Assembly: GCF_011769525.1 (NCBI RefSeq)
Contig: NZ_CP050440.1
Span: forward strand, 5,333,501-5,397,500
Source of the DNA: Tolypothrix sp. PCC 7910
GTDB taxonomy: Bacteria; Cyanobacteriota; Cyanobacteriia; Cyanobacteriales; Nostocaceae
Length of the DNA stretch: 64,000 bases
Direction: 5' to 3'
The translations under genes were made by a program, and so were the position numbers. The notes beneath the pieces were generated by a model. It saw only the letters and a program-made list of their open reading frames with translations. It did no database searches and was not told the origin of the DNA. Shown here piece after piece: positions 27,338 through 37,562 of this stretch. Position 1 is the first letter of the stretch; each line of letters opens with the position of its first letter.

Positions 27338-28089
27338 AAATCTACCCTCCTTGTCTGGATATCGTCATTTTGCTCGGAACGACAAATCCATGTAACCGTG
27401 TTATTGCGGAATTTCTCTAGGGGGACTAGGGGAATATCAGGGTATTTACGGTTTAGTTTTAGCAGCTATCAGTTGGGGTGGCTCTATGTTTTTACACAGG
27501 CTTTATACATAGATATTATTGCCATACTTTATAGCAGTGAAAGCATTACAAGCGATAATAATTTAGATTCTCTTAATATTCGCGTGTGTTTACTTACATT
27601 TACTTAAGTGTGATTACTTAAAAGACAAGGAGAAGAATTGAGGTGGATTTATCGAGAAAAACTGCGGTTTTATCCATTACAAAATATTTCATCAGCGGTG
27701 AGTAAGCAATATCTGATCGCAAACTTCTATGGATTTATGGTCACTCTATAATCCGAAAAGAATTATGGTACATAGACAGCGACATTGTCGATACTACTTA
27801 GGTGAGATTGCAGGACAATACAGCGATCGCCTACAACAATATCAGTATTCCCAATTTTCGCCAGAAATCAGCATATTTCTATCGGGATCGCTGTATTACC
27901 ATGTGGGCTAATACTACTTAAGGAAGACGTGAAGACCGATCCAGCTAGTTGTCACGCTTTTCTTACAATGACTTTATTAGGACTAATCTAAATTCTCTTT
28001 GCCATGAACACTTAGCAAAGACGGATGAACCGTTGTTTGCGGGTGCTAATTATCCCCTCTGTGTCTGGAGTGGTTTTCTCCACAAGCCT
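27338..28089. other. clpB upstream region with decayed coding fragments
   Basis: There is no intact gene. A stretch near 27420-27515 translates to GLVLAAISWGGSMF, a membrane-protein-like fragment that soon meets stops, so a decayed gene is possible. The clpB promoter must lie towards the right end. I saw no clear CIRCE-type inverted repeat (TTAGCACTC-N9-GAGTGCTAA) here. Confidence 0.4.
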
Positions 28090-30708
28090 ATGCAACCTAC
28101 TAATCCCAACCAATTTACAGAAAAAGCCTGGGAAGCGATCGCCCATACCCCAGATATTGCTAAACAATATCAGCAACAACAGATAGAAAGCGAACACCTG
28201 ATGAAAGCGCTGCTAGAACAAGAAGGTCTAGCTAGCGGGATATTGACAAAAGCAGGTGTGAATCTGCAAAAAATCCGCGATCGCGCCGAACAATTTATTC
28301 AACGTCAGCCCAAGGTATCCGGTAGTAGCACTTCTGTCTACTTAGGACGCAGTTTGGATACACTTTTAGACCGGGCAGATGTTTATCGTAAAGAATTTAA
28401 GGACGAATATATTTCTATCGAGCATCTGTTGCTCGCTTATGCCAAAGATGACCGCTTTGGTAAAGGTTTATTCCAAGAATTTGGTTTAGACGAAGGCAAA
28501 CTAAAAAATATTATTAAACAAATTCGGGGGAGCCAGACAGTGACCGACCAAAATCCAGAAGGTAAATACCAATCACTGGAAAAATACGGACGTGATCTCA
28601 CAGAAGCGGCTCGTAAAGGTCAACTCGATCCGGTGATTGGGCGTGATGATGAAATTCGCCGCACCATCCAAATTCTCTCTCGCCGCACCAAGAATAACCC
28701 TGTACTGATCGGTGAACCTGGTGTAGGTAAAACTGCGATCGCGGAAGGATTAGCACAGCGAATTGTCGCCGGTGATGTCCCCCAGTCCCTCAAAGACCGG
28801 AAGCTGATTGCTTTAGATATGGGTGCTTTGATTGCAGGGGCAAAATTCCGGGGCGAATTTGAAGAACGTCTCAAAGCAGTATTAAAAGAAGTTACCGAAT
28901 CCGGCGGCAATATAGTTTTATTTATCGATGAAATTCATACTGTTGTTGGCGCTGGTGCAACCCAAGGTGCAATGGATGCGGGTAACTTATTAAAACCGAT
29001 GCTGGCTAGAGGTGAATTGCGCTGTATCGGGGCGACAACTTTAGATGAGTACCGCAAATATATTGAAAAAGATGCAGCTTTAGAAAGGCGCTTCCAGCAA
29101 GTTTATGTCGATCAACCCAGCGTAGAAGATACTATCTCTATTTTACGGGGGTTGAAAGAACGCTATGAAGTTCACCACGGTGTGAGGATTTCTGATAGTT
29201 CTTTAGTTGCTGCGGCGACATTATCTAGTCGCTATATTAGCGATCGCTTTTTACCAGATAAAGCTATCGACTTAGTAGACGAAGCCGCCGCAAGATTAAA
29301 AATGGAGATTACCTCCAAACCAGAAGAACTTGACGAAATTGATCGCAAGATTCTGCAACTAGAAATGGAAAAGCTATCTCTGCAAAAAGAAAGCGATGCA
29401 GCTTCTAGAGAACGCTTAGAAAGGCTAGAAAAAGAACTTGCAGACCTCAAAGAAGAGCAAAGAACGCTGAATACCCAATGGCAATCTGAAAAAGATATTA
29501 TCAATAAGATTCAGGCTGTCAAAGAAGAAATTGACCGAGTTAATCTGGAAATTCAGCAAGCAGAAAGGAATTACGACCTCAACCGAGCTGCAGAATTAAA
29601 ATATGGTAAGTTAACTGACTTACATCGCAGACTGGAAGCTACAGAAAGCGAACTCGCACAAGCTCAAGGAACTGGTAAATCTCTCTTACGTGAGGAAGTT
29701 ACAGAAGCGGATATTGCGGAAGTGATTTCTAAGTGGACAGGGATTCCCATTAGTAAGTTGGTGGAATCCGAAAAAGAAAAACTACTGCACCTAGAAGATG
29801 AACTCCACCGCCGAGTCATTGGCCAAGAAGAAGCAGTCACAGCCGTAGCCGATGCAATTCAGCGATCGCGTGCTGGGTTAGCAGATCCCAACCGTCCCAT
29901 TGCTAGCTTTATTTTCCTTGGCCCCACAGGTGTTGGTAAAACCGAGTTAGCCAAAGCCTTAGCAGCATATATGTTCGACACTGAAGAAGCTTTAGTGCGG
30001 ATAGATATGTCGGAGTACATGGAGAAGCACGCAGTCTCGCGCTTAATTGGTGCGCCTCCAGGATATGTTGGTTACGAAGAAGGCGGACAACTGACAGAAG
30101 CAATTCGCCGTCGTCCTTATGCAGTAATTCTCTTTGATGAAATTGAGAAAGCGCACCCCGATGTGTTTAACATCTTCCTGCAAATTCTCGATGATGGTCG
30201 CGTCACCGATGCCCAAGGTCATACCGTAGACTTCAAGAATGCGATCATTATCATGACTAGCAACATCGGTTCCCAGTACATTCTCGATGTCGCCGGCGAT
30301 GATGCGCGTTACGATGAAATGCGTCATCGGGTGATGGAAGCCATGCGTAATAGTTTCCGTCCAGAGTTCCTCAACCGCATTGACGAATTAATTATTTTCC
30401 ACAGTTTGCAGAAGCGGGAATTACGGCAAATCGTCTTACTACAAGCAGATAGACTGCGCCAAAGACTTAGTGATCGCAAGATGTCCTTGAGGCTCTCTGA
30501 TGCTGCTCTTGACTTTTTAGCAGAAGTAGGATATGACCCTGTATTTGGAGCACGTCCACTGAAGCGAGCAATTCAGCGCGAGTTAGAAACACAAATTGCT
30601 AAATCTATCTTGCGTGGCGAATTCAATGATGGCGACTCTATATTTGTCGATGTCCAAAATGAACGCCTTTCCTTCAGCCGCTTACCTATTGAAGTGTTTA
30701 GTAGCTAG
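28090..30708 (+). CDS. clpB: ATP-dependent disaggregase ClpB
   Basis: 872 residues. ClpB resolubilises aggregated proteins together with DnaK. It has an N-domain (1-145), then NBD1 with Walker [16 protein letters not shown] (about residue 206) and Walker [16 protein letters not shown] long coiled-coil middle domain (about 405-530, Leu/Glu/Lys-rich) separates NBD1 from NBD2, which has Walker [16 protein letters not shown] (about 610) and Walker [15 protein letters not shown]. Pore loops [11 protein letters not shown] and [11 protein letters not shown] are present. The M-domain distinguishes it from ClpC. The start [17 protein letters not shown] at 28090 is the family start; the frame is open 47 codons further upstream without similarity. 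Confidence 0.96.
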   Translation: MQPTNPNQFTEKAWEAIAHTPDIAKQYQQQQIESEHLMKALLEQEGLASGILTKAGVNLQKIRDRAEQFIQRQPKVSGSSTSVYLGRSLDTLLDRADVYRKEFKDEYISIEHLLLAYAKDDRFGKGLFQEFGLDEGKLKNIIKQIRGSQTVTDQNPEGKYQSLEKYGRDLTEAARKGQLDPVIGRDDEIRRTIQILSRRTKNNPVLIGEPGVGKTAIAEGLAQRIVAGDVPQSLKDRKLIALDMGALIAGAKFRGEFEERLKAVLKEVTESGGNIVLFIDEIHTVVGAGATQGAMDAGNLLKPMLARGELRCIGATTLDEYRKYIEKDAALERRFQQVYVDQPSVEDTISILRGLKERYEVHHGVRISDSSLVAAATLSSRYISDRFLPDKAIDLVDEAAARLKMEITSKPEELDEIDRKILQLEMEKLSLQKESDAASRERLERLEKELADLKEEQRTLNTQWQSEKDIINKIQAVKEEIDRVNLEIQQAERNYDLNRAAELKYGKLTDLHRRLEATESELAQAQGTGKSLLREEVTEADIAEVISKWTGIPISKLVESEKEKLLHLEDELHRRVIGQEEAVTAVADAIQRSRAGLADPNRPIASFIFLGPTGVGKTELAKALAAYMFDTEEALVRIDMSEYMEKHAVSRLIGAPPGYVGYEEGGQLTEAIRRRPYAVILFDEIEKAHPDVFNIFLQILDDGRVTDAQGHTVDFKNAIIIMTSNIGSQYILDVAGDDARYDEMRHRVMEAMRNSFRPEFLNRIDELIIFHSLQKRELRQIVLLQADRLRQRLSDRKMSLRLSDAALDFLAEVGYDPVFGARPLKRAIQRELETQIAKSILRGEFNDGDSIFVDVQNERLSFSRLPIEVFSS

Positions 30709-30810
30709 AAAATGGGCATTGGGGATAGAGCATTGGGCATGGGAAAGACAGATTTTCATGCTTGCTTGTGCCAAAATCTGCTATGAGTGGCTGGTTTAAT
30801 AGACGTACTA

Positions 30811-30849
30811 CAAAAACGCCAAGAATTACAGTAATTCTTGGCGTTTTTG
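30811..30849 (+). terminator. Strong hairpin terminator after clpB
   Basis: CAAAAACGCCAAGAATTAC and GTAATTCTTGGCGTTTTTG are perfectly complementary 19-nt arms around a single A. The 3' arm ends in TTTTT. It is a near-symmetric terminator that could work on both strands. Confidence 0.85.
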
Positions 30850-31287
30850 CTTGTAACAACAGATAAATGCACTTGCAAAAGTTATGAGCGATCGCTATTC
30901 AGTTAAACACCTGCAAAAAATTTTATTTTTTCTAAAAAAAATTTCCCCTAAGTAGCAAAAAGCGCATTATAATAATTTTTTACAATCACCCTTAATAGTT
31001 AATACACAATTGCGATCGCTAGTATGCTTTGAGATTGCAGGAATATACTTTTTGATTGTAAAAAGCTTGCGTGCAAGTTATACAATCCAAACAAAATCCC
31101 CAATTGCTATGACTAGCGGTTGATGCAATTTTTTTTGATAGGTAAACCAGCTCGTAGTTAGCACTTTACGCCTGACTCCGAACTCATCAATATGGATTAC
31201 CTAGAGCATTAATTAACCACATACCAAGTACAAGAACTTCAAGTTTTTGTAAAAACATAAAGCAGAAATCTTGAAGGCTAAATTATT

Positions 31288-31304
31288 AACCCGGAATCCG
31301 GGTT
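31288..31304 (+). terminator. Short GC-rich hairpin upstream of the Nif11 gene
   Basis: AACCCGGA-A-TCCGGGTT is a perfect 8-bp stem followed by TATTGT, 55 bases before the start of the Nif11-domain gene. It may be a terminator or attenuator; the role is not certain. Confidence 0.45.
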
Positions 31305-31359
31305 TATTGTCATGTAGTTCTGAGTAAATAAGAAAACAAATATTATAGGGAAAAATTTT

Positions 31360-31614
31360 ATGGCACTAGAACAGGTTAAAGCATTTTATGACCTATTAAT
31401 GTCAGAACCAACAATTTACGATCAATATCAAAATAAGTGCTGTAGCCGAGGCTTTTTTGGCAGTTGTCATTGGGATAAAAGTAAAATTGTAAGATTTGCG
31501 GCGACGCATGGCTACAACTTTAATGAAAACGAGTTAGACCAAGTATGGTTTGAAACAGAATCTAATTATGCTGATGAATCGTTGAATTTAGCTAAATCGG
31601 GCAATTTTTCTTAA
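31360..31614 (+). CDS. Nif11-domain small protein
   Basis: 84 residues. The N-terminus MALEQVKAFYDLLMSEPTIY and the IVRFAATHGYNFNENELDQ segment (about 48-66) match the Nif11 domain, found in proteins near nif genes and in nitrile-hydratase/Nif11-type leader peptides of modified peptides. An unusual Cys/Gly-rich insert CCSRGFFGSCHW (28-39) splits the domain. There is no double-glycine cleavage site and no maturation enzyme nearby, so it is more likely a stand-alone Nif11 protein than a peptide precursor. The function is unknown. Confidence 0.75.
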   Translation: MALEQVKAFYDLLMSEPTIYDQYQNKCCSRGFFGSCHWDKSKIVRFAATHGYNFNENELDQVWFETESNYADESLNLAKSGNFS

Positions 31615-31772
31615 AAATATAGCATTTTAATGCCTTATTTTAAGTTTTATGAATATCAGTTCAACCAGCTCGCTTATGCGGGCTGATTATGTTTAGCGAC
31701 ATCTTGATGTGGGCACATAACTGTGTACCCTGAAGATGATTGAGACGTTGCAAAAATTTTTTGAATTGGTAG

Positions 31773-31803
31773 AAGACGCTTTCTGGATAGAGGAAAGCGT
31801 CTT
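31773..31803. terminator. Hairpin between convergent genes
   Basis: AAGACGCTTTC (31773-31783) and GAAAGCGTCTT (31793-31803) are perfectly complementary 11-bp arms with a 9-nt loop. It lies between the Nif11 gene and the end of the DUF924 gene and may terminate both. Confidence 0.65.
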
Positions 31804-31816
31804 ACCATTAAATTAC

Positions 31817-32392
31817 CTAAAAGAACGAGTCAGGTTGCTTTAAAAACTCAATTTCTTCTGGAGTTGAAGGTCGTCCTAAAATACTATTGCGATGGGGAAA
31901 ACGCCCAAAACGCTCAATTATTTCCATGTGGCGAAAGGCATACTTAATTGCACTAGCACTTTCGGGATCGTGACTAATTTGTTGAAATAGCTTCACACAA
32001 CGGCGCTGATCCTCTAAGTTTTCGCTATGTTCAAAAGGTAAGTAGATAAACCAGCGTTGTACAGGCAAAAATTCGCGATCGTAGTGTCTAGCAACAGCTT
32101 GCTGCGCTGCTGAAAGCGCTTCCCAGTCAGTAGCAAAAGCTTCAGGAGTACCGCGAAACATATTTCGGGGAAATTGATCTAGCAGCAAAATTAATGCTAA
32201 ACAAGTTTCTGGTAAATCTACCCAATCATCTAAATATCCCCCTGCGGCTTTTTGGTAATCTTTCAGAAAACGATTGGTCATTTCCCGATCAAAATCCTGT
32301 GTTTTATTAAACCAAAAAGTCTTGGGTTTGCCATAACCAGGTTCATCAGGATGACCAAACCAGAATTCCAGAATAGCTTTTGCCTGTGACAT
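31817..32392 (-). CDS. DUF924-family protein
   Basis: 191 residues of the DUF924 family, a soluble TPR-like helical fold of unknown function. The family signatures are the start ILEFWFGHPDEPGYGKP, FWFNKTQDFDREM, LALILLLDQFPRNMFRGTPEAF, RWFIYLPFEHSENLEDQ and the end FPHRNSILGRPSTPEEIEFL. The length is normal. It lies 5 bases after the SRPBCC gene on the same strand, so the two are probably co-transcribed. Confidence 0.92.
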   Translation of the reverse strand: MSQAKAILEFWFGHPDEPGYGKPKTFWFNKTQDFDREMTNRFLKDYQKAAGGYLDDWVDLPETCLALILLLDQFPRNMFRGTPEAFATDWEALSAAQQAVARHYDREFLPVQRWFIYLPFEHSENLEDQRRCVKLFQQISHDPESASAIKYAFRHMEIIERFGRFPHRNSILGRPSTPEEIEFLKQPDSFF

Positions 32393-32397
32393 TGCTG

Positions 32398-32955
32398 TTA
32401 TTGACCTTTACAAAGCACTTGCCGCATTTTACGCATATTAGCAGGTAATTCAAAGTTCATCGCTTGTTGAATAATAATTGAAGGAATCAATAGATTTGGA
32501 GTAGCTCGCACATTATAAGCAAGTAATGTGCCATTTCCGCAATCTTGTAACTCTAAATTAGCTTTAAAGTCTTCAAAAGTTCCTTTTTCCATACGGAACT
32601 GAATTTGCTGTCCCAAAACTTCCACAACATTCAGGTAAATTTCTACCTGTGCTGTGAAAAATAAGAAAGCTTTTTGTGCAGCTTGATACAGACGCTTAAC
32701 TTCTCCTTTAGACACAACCTCACTTTTAGTAATGTCAGGAAAATAATGTACCCAACGGGGGTAGTCAGTTAATTGTTGCCAAACCTGCGATCGCACTAGT
32801 GGGACATACATCCAAGCAGTGACAGCACCACCCCACGGGGTGTGCGATTCTGTTTTTACTAATATTTCACCCTGCATGAGCAATTTTTGCTCGTTTTGAC
32901 TCCAAGGCATATCTGAACCTTTAATAGTTGAGTCTGAGATGTGAGACGCAGACAT
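32398..32955 (-). CDS. SRPBCC (START-like) family protein
   Basis: 185 residues with the SRPBCC/polyketide cyclase fold, which forms a hydrophobic ligand pocket. Recognisable parts are VKTESHTPWGGAVTAWMYVP, the WQQLTDYPRWVHYFPDI helix-strand and the C-terminal helix IIQQAMNFELPANMRKMRQV. Cyanobacterial members are typically annotated only as cyclase/dehydrase; ligand and role are unknown. It is the first gene of a likely pair with the DUF924 gene. An alternative start at MPWSQNEQKL (residue 17) is possible. Confidence 0.8.
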   Translation of the reverse strand: MSASHISDSTIKGSDMPWSQNEQKLLMQGEILVKTESHTPWGGAVTAWMYVPLVRSQVWQQLTDYPRWVHYFPDITKSEVVSKGEVKRLYQAAQKAFLFFTAQVEIYLNVVEVLGQQIQFRMEKGTFEDFKANLELQDCGNGTLLAYNVRATPNLLIPSIIIQQAMNFELPANMRKMRQVLCKGQ

Positions 32956-33278
32956 AATTATTACCGTGACTCCTCAACTGATCCACCTCAAAATATTTGA
33001 ACTGCGAACCTTCAAACTGGATCGAGTCCAACCCCTTAAATTCTAGTTGCAGTCAACCAGATCTATTTTCCGGAAATAGTGATTTCTCGGTAAATTTTTA
33101 GTGAATATACTGAGAAAATATGTATTTTAGATGAAGGAAATTTAAATAAAATATTGAAACGCTTTTATGCGAGTCACACTATTAGGTAAAAAAGGAAATT
33201 TATAAAGGATAGAATGGCACAAACATTATCAAATATGCAAGTTACTTTCAAAAAATATTGAGATCAAAGGAAAAATAG
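32956..33278. other. Divergent spacer
   Basis: AT-rich DNA between divergently oriented genes. I see no gene, repeat or clear hairpin. Confidence 0.4.
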
Positions 33279-33473
33279 ATGAGTCAATCTTCTTTAAATC
33301 GTAGATTAACCCAAGTTTTCGGTATCTTATTAGGCATGGGAATAGCCGTATGGTTGCTGAGAGGGTTTGGCGTTCTCACTTTTATCCCGGGCGGCATTAT
33401 TTGGCTATTATTTCTGGCAGCGATCGCAGTCGCAATTCTCAGTTACGTCCAAAAAACTTGGTGGCGGTTTTAG
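33279..33473 (+). CDS. Small two-helix membrane protein
   Basis: 64 residues: a basic N-terminus (SSLNRRLTQ), then two hydrophobic helices (about 13-30 and 37-56) around a FIPGG turn, and a basic C-terminus KTWWRF. I know no function. ATG, frame and membrane topology look natural, and ribosome-site-like AAAGGAAAAA precedes the ATG. Confidence 0.65.
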   Translation: MSQSSLNRRLTQVFGILLGMGIAVWLLRGFGVLTFIPGGIIWLLFLAAIAVAILSYVQKTWWRF

Positions 33474-33475
33474 GG

Positions 33476-33600
33476 GATTGGGGAACTCGGGGTCCCCTCT
33501 GGGGATAAGGGGTAATGGGGACTGGGGACTGGGGATTGGGGAGAAATTCCCATTACCAATTACCAATTACCAATTACCAATTACCCATTACCAAACCCCT
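33476..33600. repeat. Heptamer repeat tract (GGGGACT / CAATTAC)
   Basis: Runs of GGGGACTGGGGACTGGGGATTG (33518-33540) are followed by at least four exact or near-exact ACCAATT heptamers (about 33553-33595). The same family appears in the spacers before menD and inside menD. Confidence 0.85.
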
Positions 33601-33675
33601 CCCCAGTTAGTGATGGATGCTAGGAAGGCTATAGTAAAGTGCAGCAAAATCGGCAATTTACCAGGAGTAAGTACA

Positions 33676-33837
33676 ATGTCTAAGTACATTTGTAGTGTCT
33701 GTGGCTATGAATACGACCCCGAAGTAGGCGATCCAGATAGTGGGGTAGAACCAGGTACAACCTTTGAAGAAATATCTGATGATTGGGTATGTCCAGTTTG
33801 CGGCGCTGCCAAAGAAGAATTTGAACCAGCAGAATAA
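33676..33837 (+). CDS. Rubredoxin
   Basis: 53 residues, exactly the classical rubredoxin size. The two iron-binding pairs are seen: [15 protein letters not shown] (Cys6, Cys9) and [15 protein letters not shown] (Cys39, Cys42). Electron transfer protein. The ATG at 33676 has an AGGAG ribosome site 8-9 bases upstream. The frame is open upstream through the repeat tract, but that part is not coding. There is no membrane anchor, unlike the photosystem II-associated RubA of cyanobacteria. Confidence 0.93.
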   Translation: MSKYICSVCGYEYDPEVGDPDSGVEPGTTFEEISDDWVCPVCGAAKEEFEPAE

Positions 33838-33868
33838 GTGGGAAAATAACAGCTAGGCTAGACATTAG

Positions 33869-35131
33869 TTGTTATTGAGACCGATTTTAAACTTGTTGCC
33901 GTTGAAAGTTGTAGTTATTGGGGGCGGGGCTGCGGGATTTTTTGGTGCGATCGCTTGCGCTAATGCCAATCCACATGCCCAAGTTATTTTATTAGAGGCT
34001 AGCCGTCAGCCACTAGCCAAAGTTCGCATTTCTGGTGGTGGACGCTGTAATGTCACTCATGCTTGCTTTGAAGCCGAGAGGTTGGTGCAAAATTACCCCA
34101 GAGGCGAAAAAGCTTTGCGAGGTGCTTTTTCGCGCTTTCTACCCCAAGATACAATAGCTTGGTTTGCAAAACGCGGAGTCACGCTGAAAACTGAATCTGA
34201 TGGGCGGATGTTTCCCATCACCGATAGTTCAGAAACTATTGTTGAGTGTTTGATGAATGCAGCCACAGCCGCTGGAGTAGAACTGCGTGTTGGGACACCT
34301 GTGGTTGCTGTTGAACGACAAACTGATAAAACAGGGTTTGAGATTGTTTTGAAGTCGGAAGAAAGACTCAAGTGCGATCGTCTACTCCTAGCTACAGGAA
34401 GTAGCCTAGTTGGGTATAAAATCGCCCAAGAGTTAGGTCATCAAATTGCGCCACCTGTACCTTCCTTATTTACTTTCAACATTCTCGACCAAAAGTTGAG
34501 AGCATTAGCTGGAATTAGCGTTAATCCTGTACAGTTGCGTTTGCCTATGAATGGCAAAGCTGCTTTACAACAAACTGGCTCGTTACTTATTACTCACTGG
34601 GGATTGAGTGGCCCAGCAGTTCTGAAGCTTTCGGCTTGGGGTGCGAGGATTTTACACCAAAGCCGCTATCAGTCGAAATTAATCATTAATTGGCTACCCG
34701 ATTTCTCCCCAGAACAAGTGAGACAAAAAATCTTAGCTGTCAAAACTGAATGGGGAAGAAAGCCAATTGCTCTGCATCGTGGCGTTGACTTACCCCACCG
34801 TCTCTGGCAATATATTCTTACACGCGTAGGTATAACTACAGAAGACCGCTGGGCGGAGATCTCTAACAAAAATTTAAACAAGTTGTTAGCAGAACTGACT
34901 CAAGGAGAATACTTAATTGCAGGTAAAGGAGCTTTCAAAGAGGAATTTGTTACCTGTGGAGGTGTTAATCTTAAAGAAATCAACTTTAAAACAATGGAAA
35001 GTAAGTTGATTCCAGGTCTCTACTTTGCAGGAGAAGTATTAGATATAGATGGTGTGACAGGGGGCTTTAACTTCCAAAGTGCTTGGACTACTGCACATCT
35101 AGCAGGTATAGCTCTGGCTATAAGTGATTAA
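33869..35131 (+). CDS. NAD(P)/FAD-dependent oxidoreductase, HI0933/BaiN-like
   Basis: Up to 420 residues. The N-terminal FAD-binding fold VVVIGGGAAGFFGAIACA is followed by the family signature PLAKVRISGGGRCNVTHACF, typical of the HI0933 (YhiN/BaiN) flavoprotein family. The C-terminal VTCGGVNLKEINFKTMESK and GLYFAGEVLDIDGVTGGFN are also typical. The family is conserved, but its substrate is unknown in most bacteria. The start is a TTG; the candidates are 33869 and 33902, the latter giving MKVVVIGGG. It lies 31 bases after rubredoxin; electron transfer between them is possible but speculative. Confidence 0.9.
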   Translation: MLLRPILNLLPLKVVVIGGGAAGFFGAIACANANPHAQVILLEASRQPLAKVRISGGGRCNVTHACFEAERLVQNYPRGEKALRGAFSRFLPQDTIAWFAKRGVTLKTESDGRMFPITDSSETIVECLMNAATAAGVELRVGTPVVAVERQTDKTGFEIVLKSEERLKCDRLLLATGSSLVGYKIAQELGHQIAPPVPSLFTFNILDQKLRALAGISVNPVQLRLPMNGKAALQQTGSLLITHWGLSGPAVLKLSAWGARILHQSRYQSKLIINWLPDFSPEQVRQKILAVKTEWGRKPIALHRGVDLPHRLWQYILTRVGITTEDRWAEISNKNLNKLLAELTQGEYLIAGKGAFKEEFVTCGGVNLKEINFKTMESKLIPGLYFAGEVLDIDGVTGGFNFQSAWTTAHLAGIALAISD

Positions 35132-35352
35132 GTTTTACTTAACTTAACAATTATTTTAAGTAATTGTTCGGTAATTCTAGCATAAATACGTAATTAAAAA
35201 TCTTCTTTATATTATCAACATAAAATAAATTTGCTTAGACATAAAAATTAAATACTCGGTAAAGATGCCATGAATTTTGTAGGTATGTGAGCTAGAAATG
35301 TTAACTTCTAACTAGCGAAAGCTCTTTCATGGGAAACCAAAAGTTGAGTTAG

Positions 35353-35541
35353 ATGAAACAGATAGCTTCAAAAACCAGGGACAATCTACCTACTGAGCTT
35401 CATCCCCCTCTCGAGATAGATTCATCAATTGTTAATTTGATGAGACAATATCTAAGTAGTATCACTAATTGGGGAGGCAAGCTCAGTAAGCTCTTTAATG
35501 AGATATTCGGAGGCTATGATGTGGGAATTACATTTTGCTAG
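35353..35541 (+). CDS. Small hypothetical protein
   Basis: 62 residues from ATG (MKQIASKTRDNLPTELHPPL), with a helical, amphipathic middle (SSIVNLMRQYLSSITNW) and a Gly-rich end. I do not recognise it. It lies ahead of the polysaccharide cluster on the same strand, but 400 bases away. It could be a chance frame. Confidence 0.35.
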   Translation: MKQIASKTRDNLPTELHPPLEIDSSIVNLMRQYLSSITNWGGKLSKLFNEIFGGYDVGITFC

Positions 35542-35945
35542 CCGGATATATGTTACCTCTTACCAGCAAACTAGCTCAGGTAATACCTAACAACTGCTAT
35601 AGCTGGAACCAAAAAGCATTGTGGTAAAAGCCGTAATTACTACAGCAGGTAGACGGAAAGCATGCCACCAAAATCAAGAGGTAACCTTAAATACTTACGT
35701 CTTGCTACTACGTAAAGTTTGAATTAAGAACTAATAAACAACAGTTTGGCAACCTCTTCGGCTGTGGATTTTCTCCAAGTTGAAGAGCAAAAAGTTTGTG
35801 TGCATATATAACTTATTGGCACATTTCTGCTAAACATATTGCAGTGCTTAGTTAAGGTTGCACTCAGTTTTTAATCAACCTACCTCAAGTTGCAATTCAG
35901 CAAACTCAAATATCCTTGCTGACTAAAATAATCAACGTAAAGTTT
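35542..35945. other. Leader of the polysaccharide cluster
   Basis: No gene was seen. The promoter of the cluster probably lies here, but I could not define its elements. Confidence 0.4.
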
Positions 35946-37385
35946 ATGACAATAAAAACTGTAACCAATGCCCACTACCGAGAGGCTCCTCTAGACTTAC
36001 GTGCATCTTTACCGATCAGGCTACGAAAAGGCTTATGGTGGCTTCGATTGCTCACACTGAGTTCCCTAGACTTCACAGTTCTATTCATAGCTTGGATCTT
36101 CGCTAAATATCATACTGATGCTGTAGATTTTTCTTGGCAAATCCCCAGCACCTTTTTACCAATACTCATGACTATTGCTATCCAAATAGTAGCACTAGCA
36201 ATTCAAGGTAATTATCAACCTGGAAAAAAGCGTTATGACTATTTAAATATTTTCAAAACATTAACTTTTGCCCACGGACTCATACTAGCTTTTGTATTTT
36301 TATCCCAACCAGATGTTGATATTAGCCGCTCAACACTAATATGGTCTTGGTTGCTCAGTACAACTTTAGTGTGTCTGGGCAGATTTACTACAGACATTAC
36401 ACTAGAACATCTTCGTCACCGCAAAATATTGGGACAGTCTTATGTTTTTATAATTTGCGATCCCGAAGATACCGAAAAGTTTATTAGCCTCATCAAAAAA
36501 GAAAAACGTTACATAATTTGTGGCACTGCTAGCCCCAGATGTTTAGATCGTTACTATCGCCAAGAAACCTTAGAAAAGCTCAACGATTTGGGAGTAACTG
36601 AGGTTTTTATTGCTTGGAATGCCATTAAGAATAGAATGTTTATCCGCTGGCTATTTCAGTCATCAGGCATAATGCTTCATCTTTTATCAGTGGAAATAAA
36701 AAACATTTATAGAAATGTAGAATTTAACGAAATTGGTGGCATAACTTGCCTTAGCTTGGATTGCCCAATTATTACAGCCAAGGATTTTTGGATTAAAAGA
36801 AGTTTGGATTTTTGTTTAGCAGCAATATTGATATTTTTGTTGTCTCCAATTTTACTGGCGATTTCTATAGCTATTAAGCTAGACTCCCCAGGTACAGTCT
36901 TTTATAAACAAACCCGTATAGGTTTACGTGGCAGACCTTTTAAAGTATGGAAATTCCGTACGATGAGATCTGATGCTGAAAAACTGCAAAGAGAGTTAGA
37001 GGCATTAAACGAAACTAAAGATGGAATTATCTTTAAGATTAAAAATGACCCTCGCATTACACGTGTCGGTTCATTTCTTCGCCGTTATAGCCTAGATGAA
37101 TTACCTCAACTCTTTAACATTCTCTGTGGAGAAATGAGTTTGGTTGGCCCTAGACCTTTACCTACCAGAGACGTAGATAAGTTTTCCGAACACCATTTTA
37201 TCCGTCATGAAGTGTTACCTGGAATTACAGGTCTTTGGCAAGTTTCAGGCAGATCCAATGTTTTAGATTTTGAACAAGTAATTCAAATGGATCTCAACTA
37301 TATTGAGCATTGGTCACTTTGGCTAGATTTTGAAATTCTGCTAAAGACAGTCAAAGTAGTTTTAACTAAAGAAGGCGCTTACTAA
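35946..37385 (+). CDS. Polyprenyl-phosphate sugar-1-phosphate transferase (initiating enzyme, WbaP/CpsE type)
   Basis: 479 residues. It starts polysaccharide repeat-unit synthesis by loading a sugar phosphate on the lipid carrier at the inner membrane. About four N-terminal membrane helices (30-150) and a nucleotide-binding-like middle (170-270) precede the C-terminal bacterial sugar transferase domain. That domain starts with a membrane segment FCLAAILIFLLSPILLAISI and carries FYKQTRIGLRGRPFKVWKFR, RRYSLDELPQLFNILCGEMS, VGPRPLP and ITGLWQVSGRSN. ATG at 35946 is preferred over TTG at 35916. It is the first gene of the cluster. Confidence 0.92.
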   Translation: MTIKTVTNAHYREAPLDLRASLPIRLRKGLWWLRLLTLSSLDFTVLFIAWIFAKYHTDAVDFSWQIPSTFLPILMTIAIQIVALAIQGNYQPGKKRYDYLNIFKTLTFAHGLILAFVFLSQPDVDISRSTLIWSWLLSTTLVCLGRFTTDITLEHLRHRKILGQSYVFIICDPEDTEKFISLIKKEKRYIICGTASPRCLDRYYRQETLEKLNDLGVTEVFIAWNAIKNRMFIRWLFQSSGIMLHLLSVEIKNIYRNVEFNEIGGITCLSLDCPIITAKDFWIKRSLDFCLAAILIFLLSPILLAISIAIKLDSPGTVFYKQTRIGLRGRPFKVWKFRTMRSDAEKLQRELEALNETKDGIIFKIKNDPRITRVGSFLRRYSLDELPQLFNILCGEMSLVGPRPLPTRDVDKFSEHHFIRHEVLPGITGLWQVSGRSNVLDFEQVIQMDLNYIEHWSLWLDFEILLKTVKVVLTKEGAY

Positions 37386-37562
37386 AACGCGTTAACTAGC
37401 AAGACTGAGTACTCACACTAACCGTAAATATTAGCTTGTCAAAGATATAAAAATATCTTGGATAAGTAATCAAAAATTATGGAAATTACGGACACAAAAG
37501 CCTAGCTTTTCCATGATTGCTTTTTACTCAACAAGAACAAAGTCGTATAAAAAATATAGATA

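Larger units (their letters stand above)
30709..31359. other. Spacer after clpB
   Basis: It holds short spacer repeats (GGGCATTGGGGATAGAGC, 30714-30735), the clpB terminator, two HIP1-like sites, and a second small hairpin at 31288-31304. No gene was seen. Confidence 0.5.

Noticed and set aside
27729-27911. 60-codon plus-strand frame upstream of clpB
   Set aside because: No recognisable motif; it contains a HIP1 site and lies in decayed-looking DNA.
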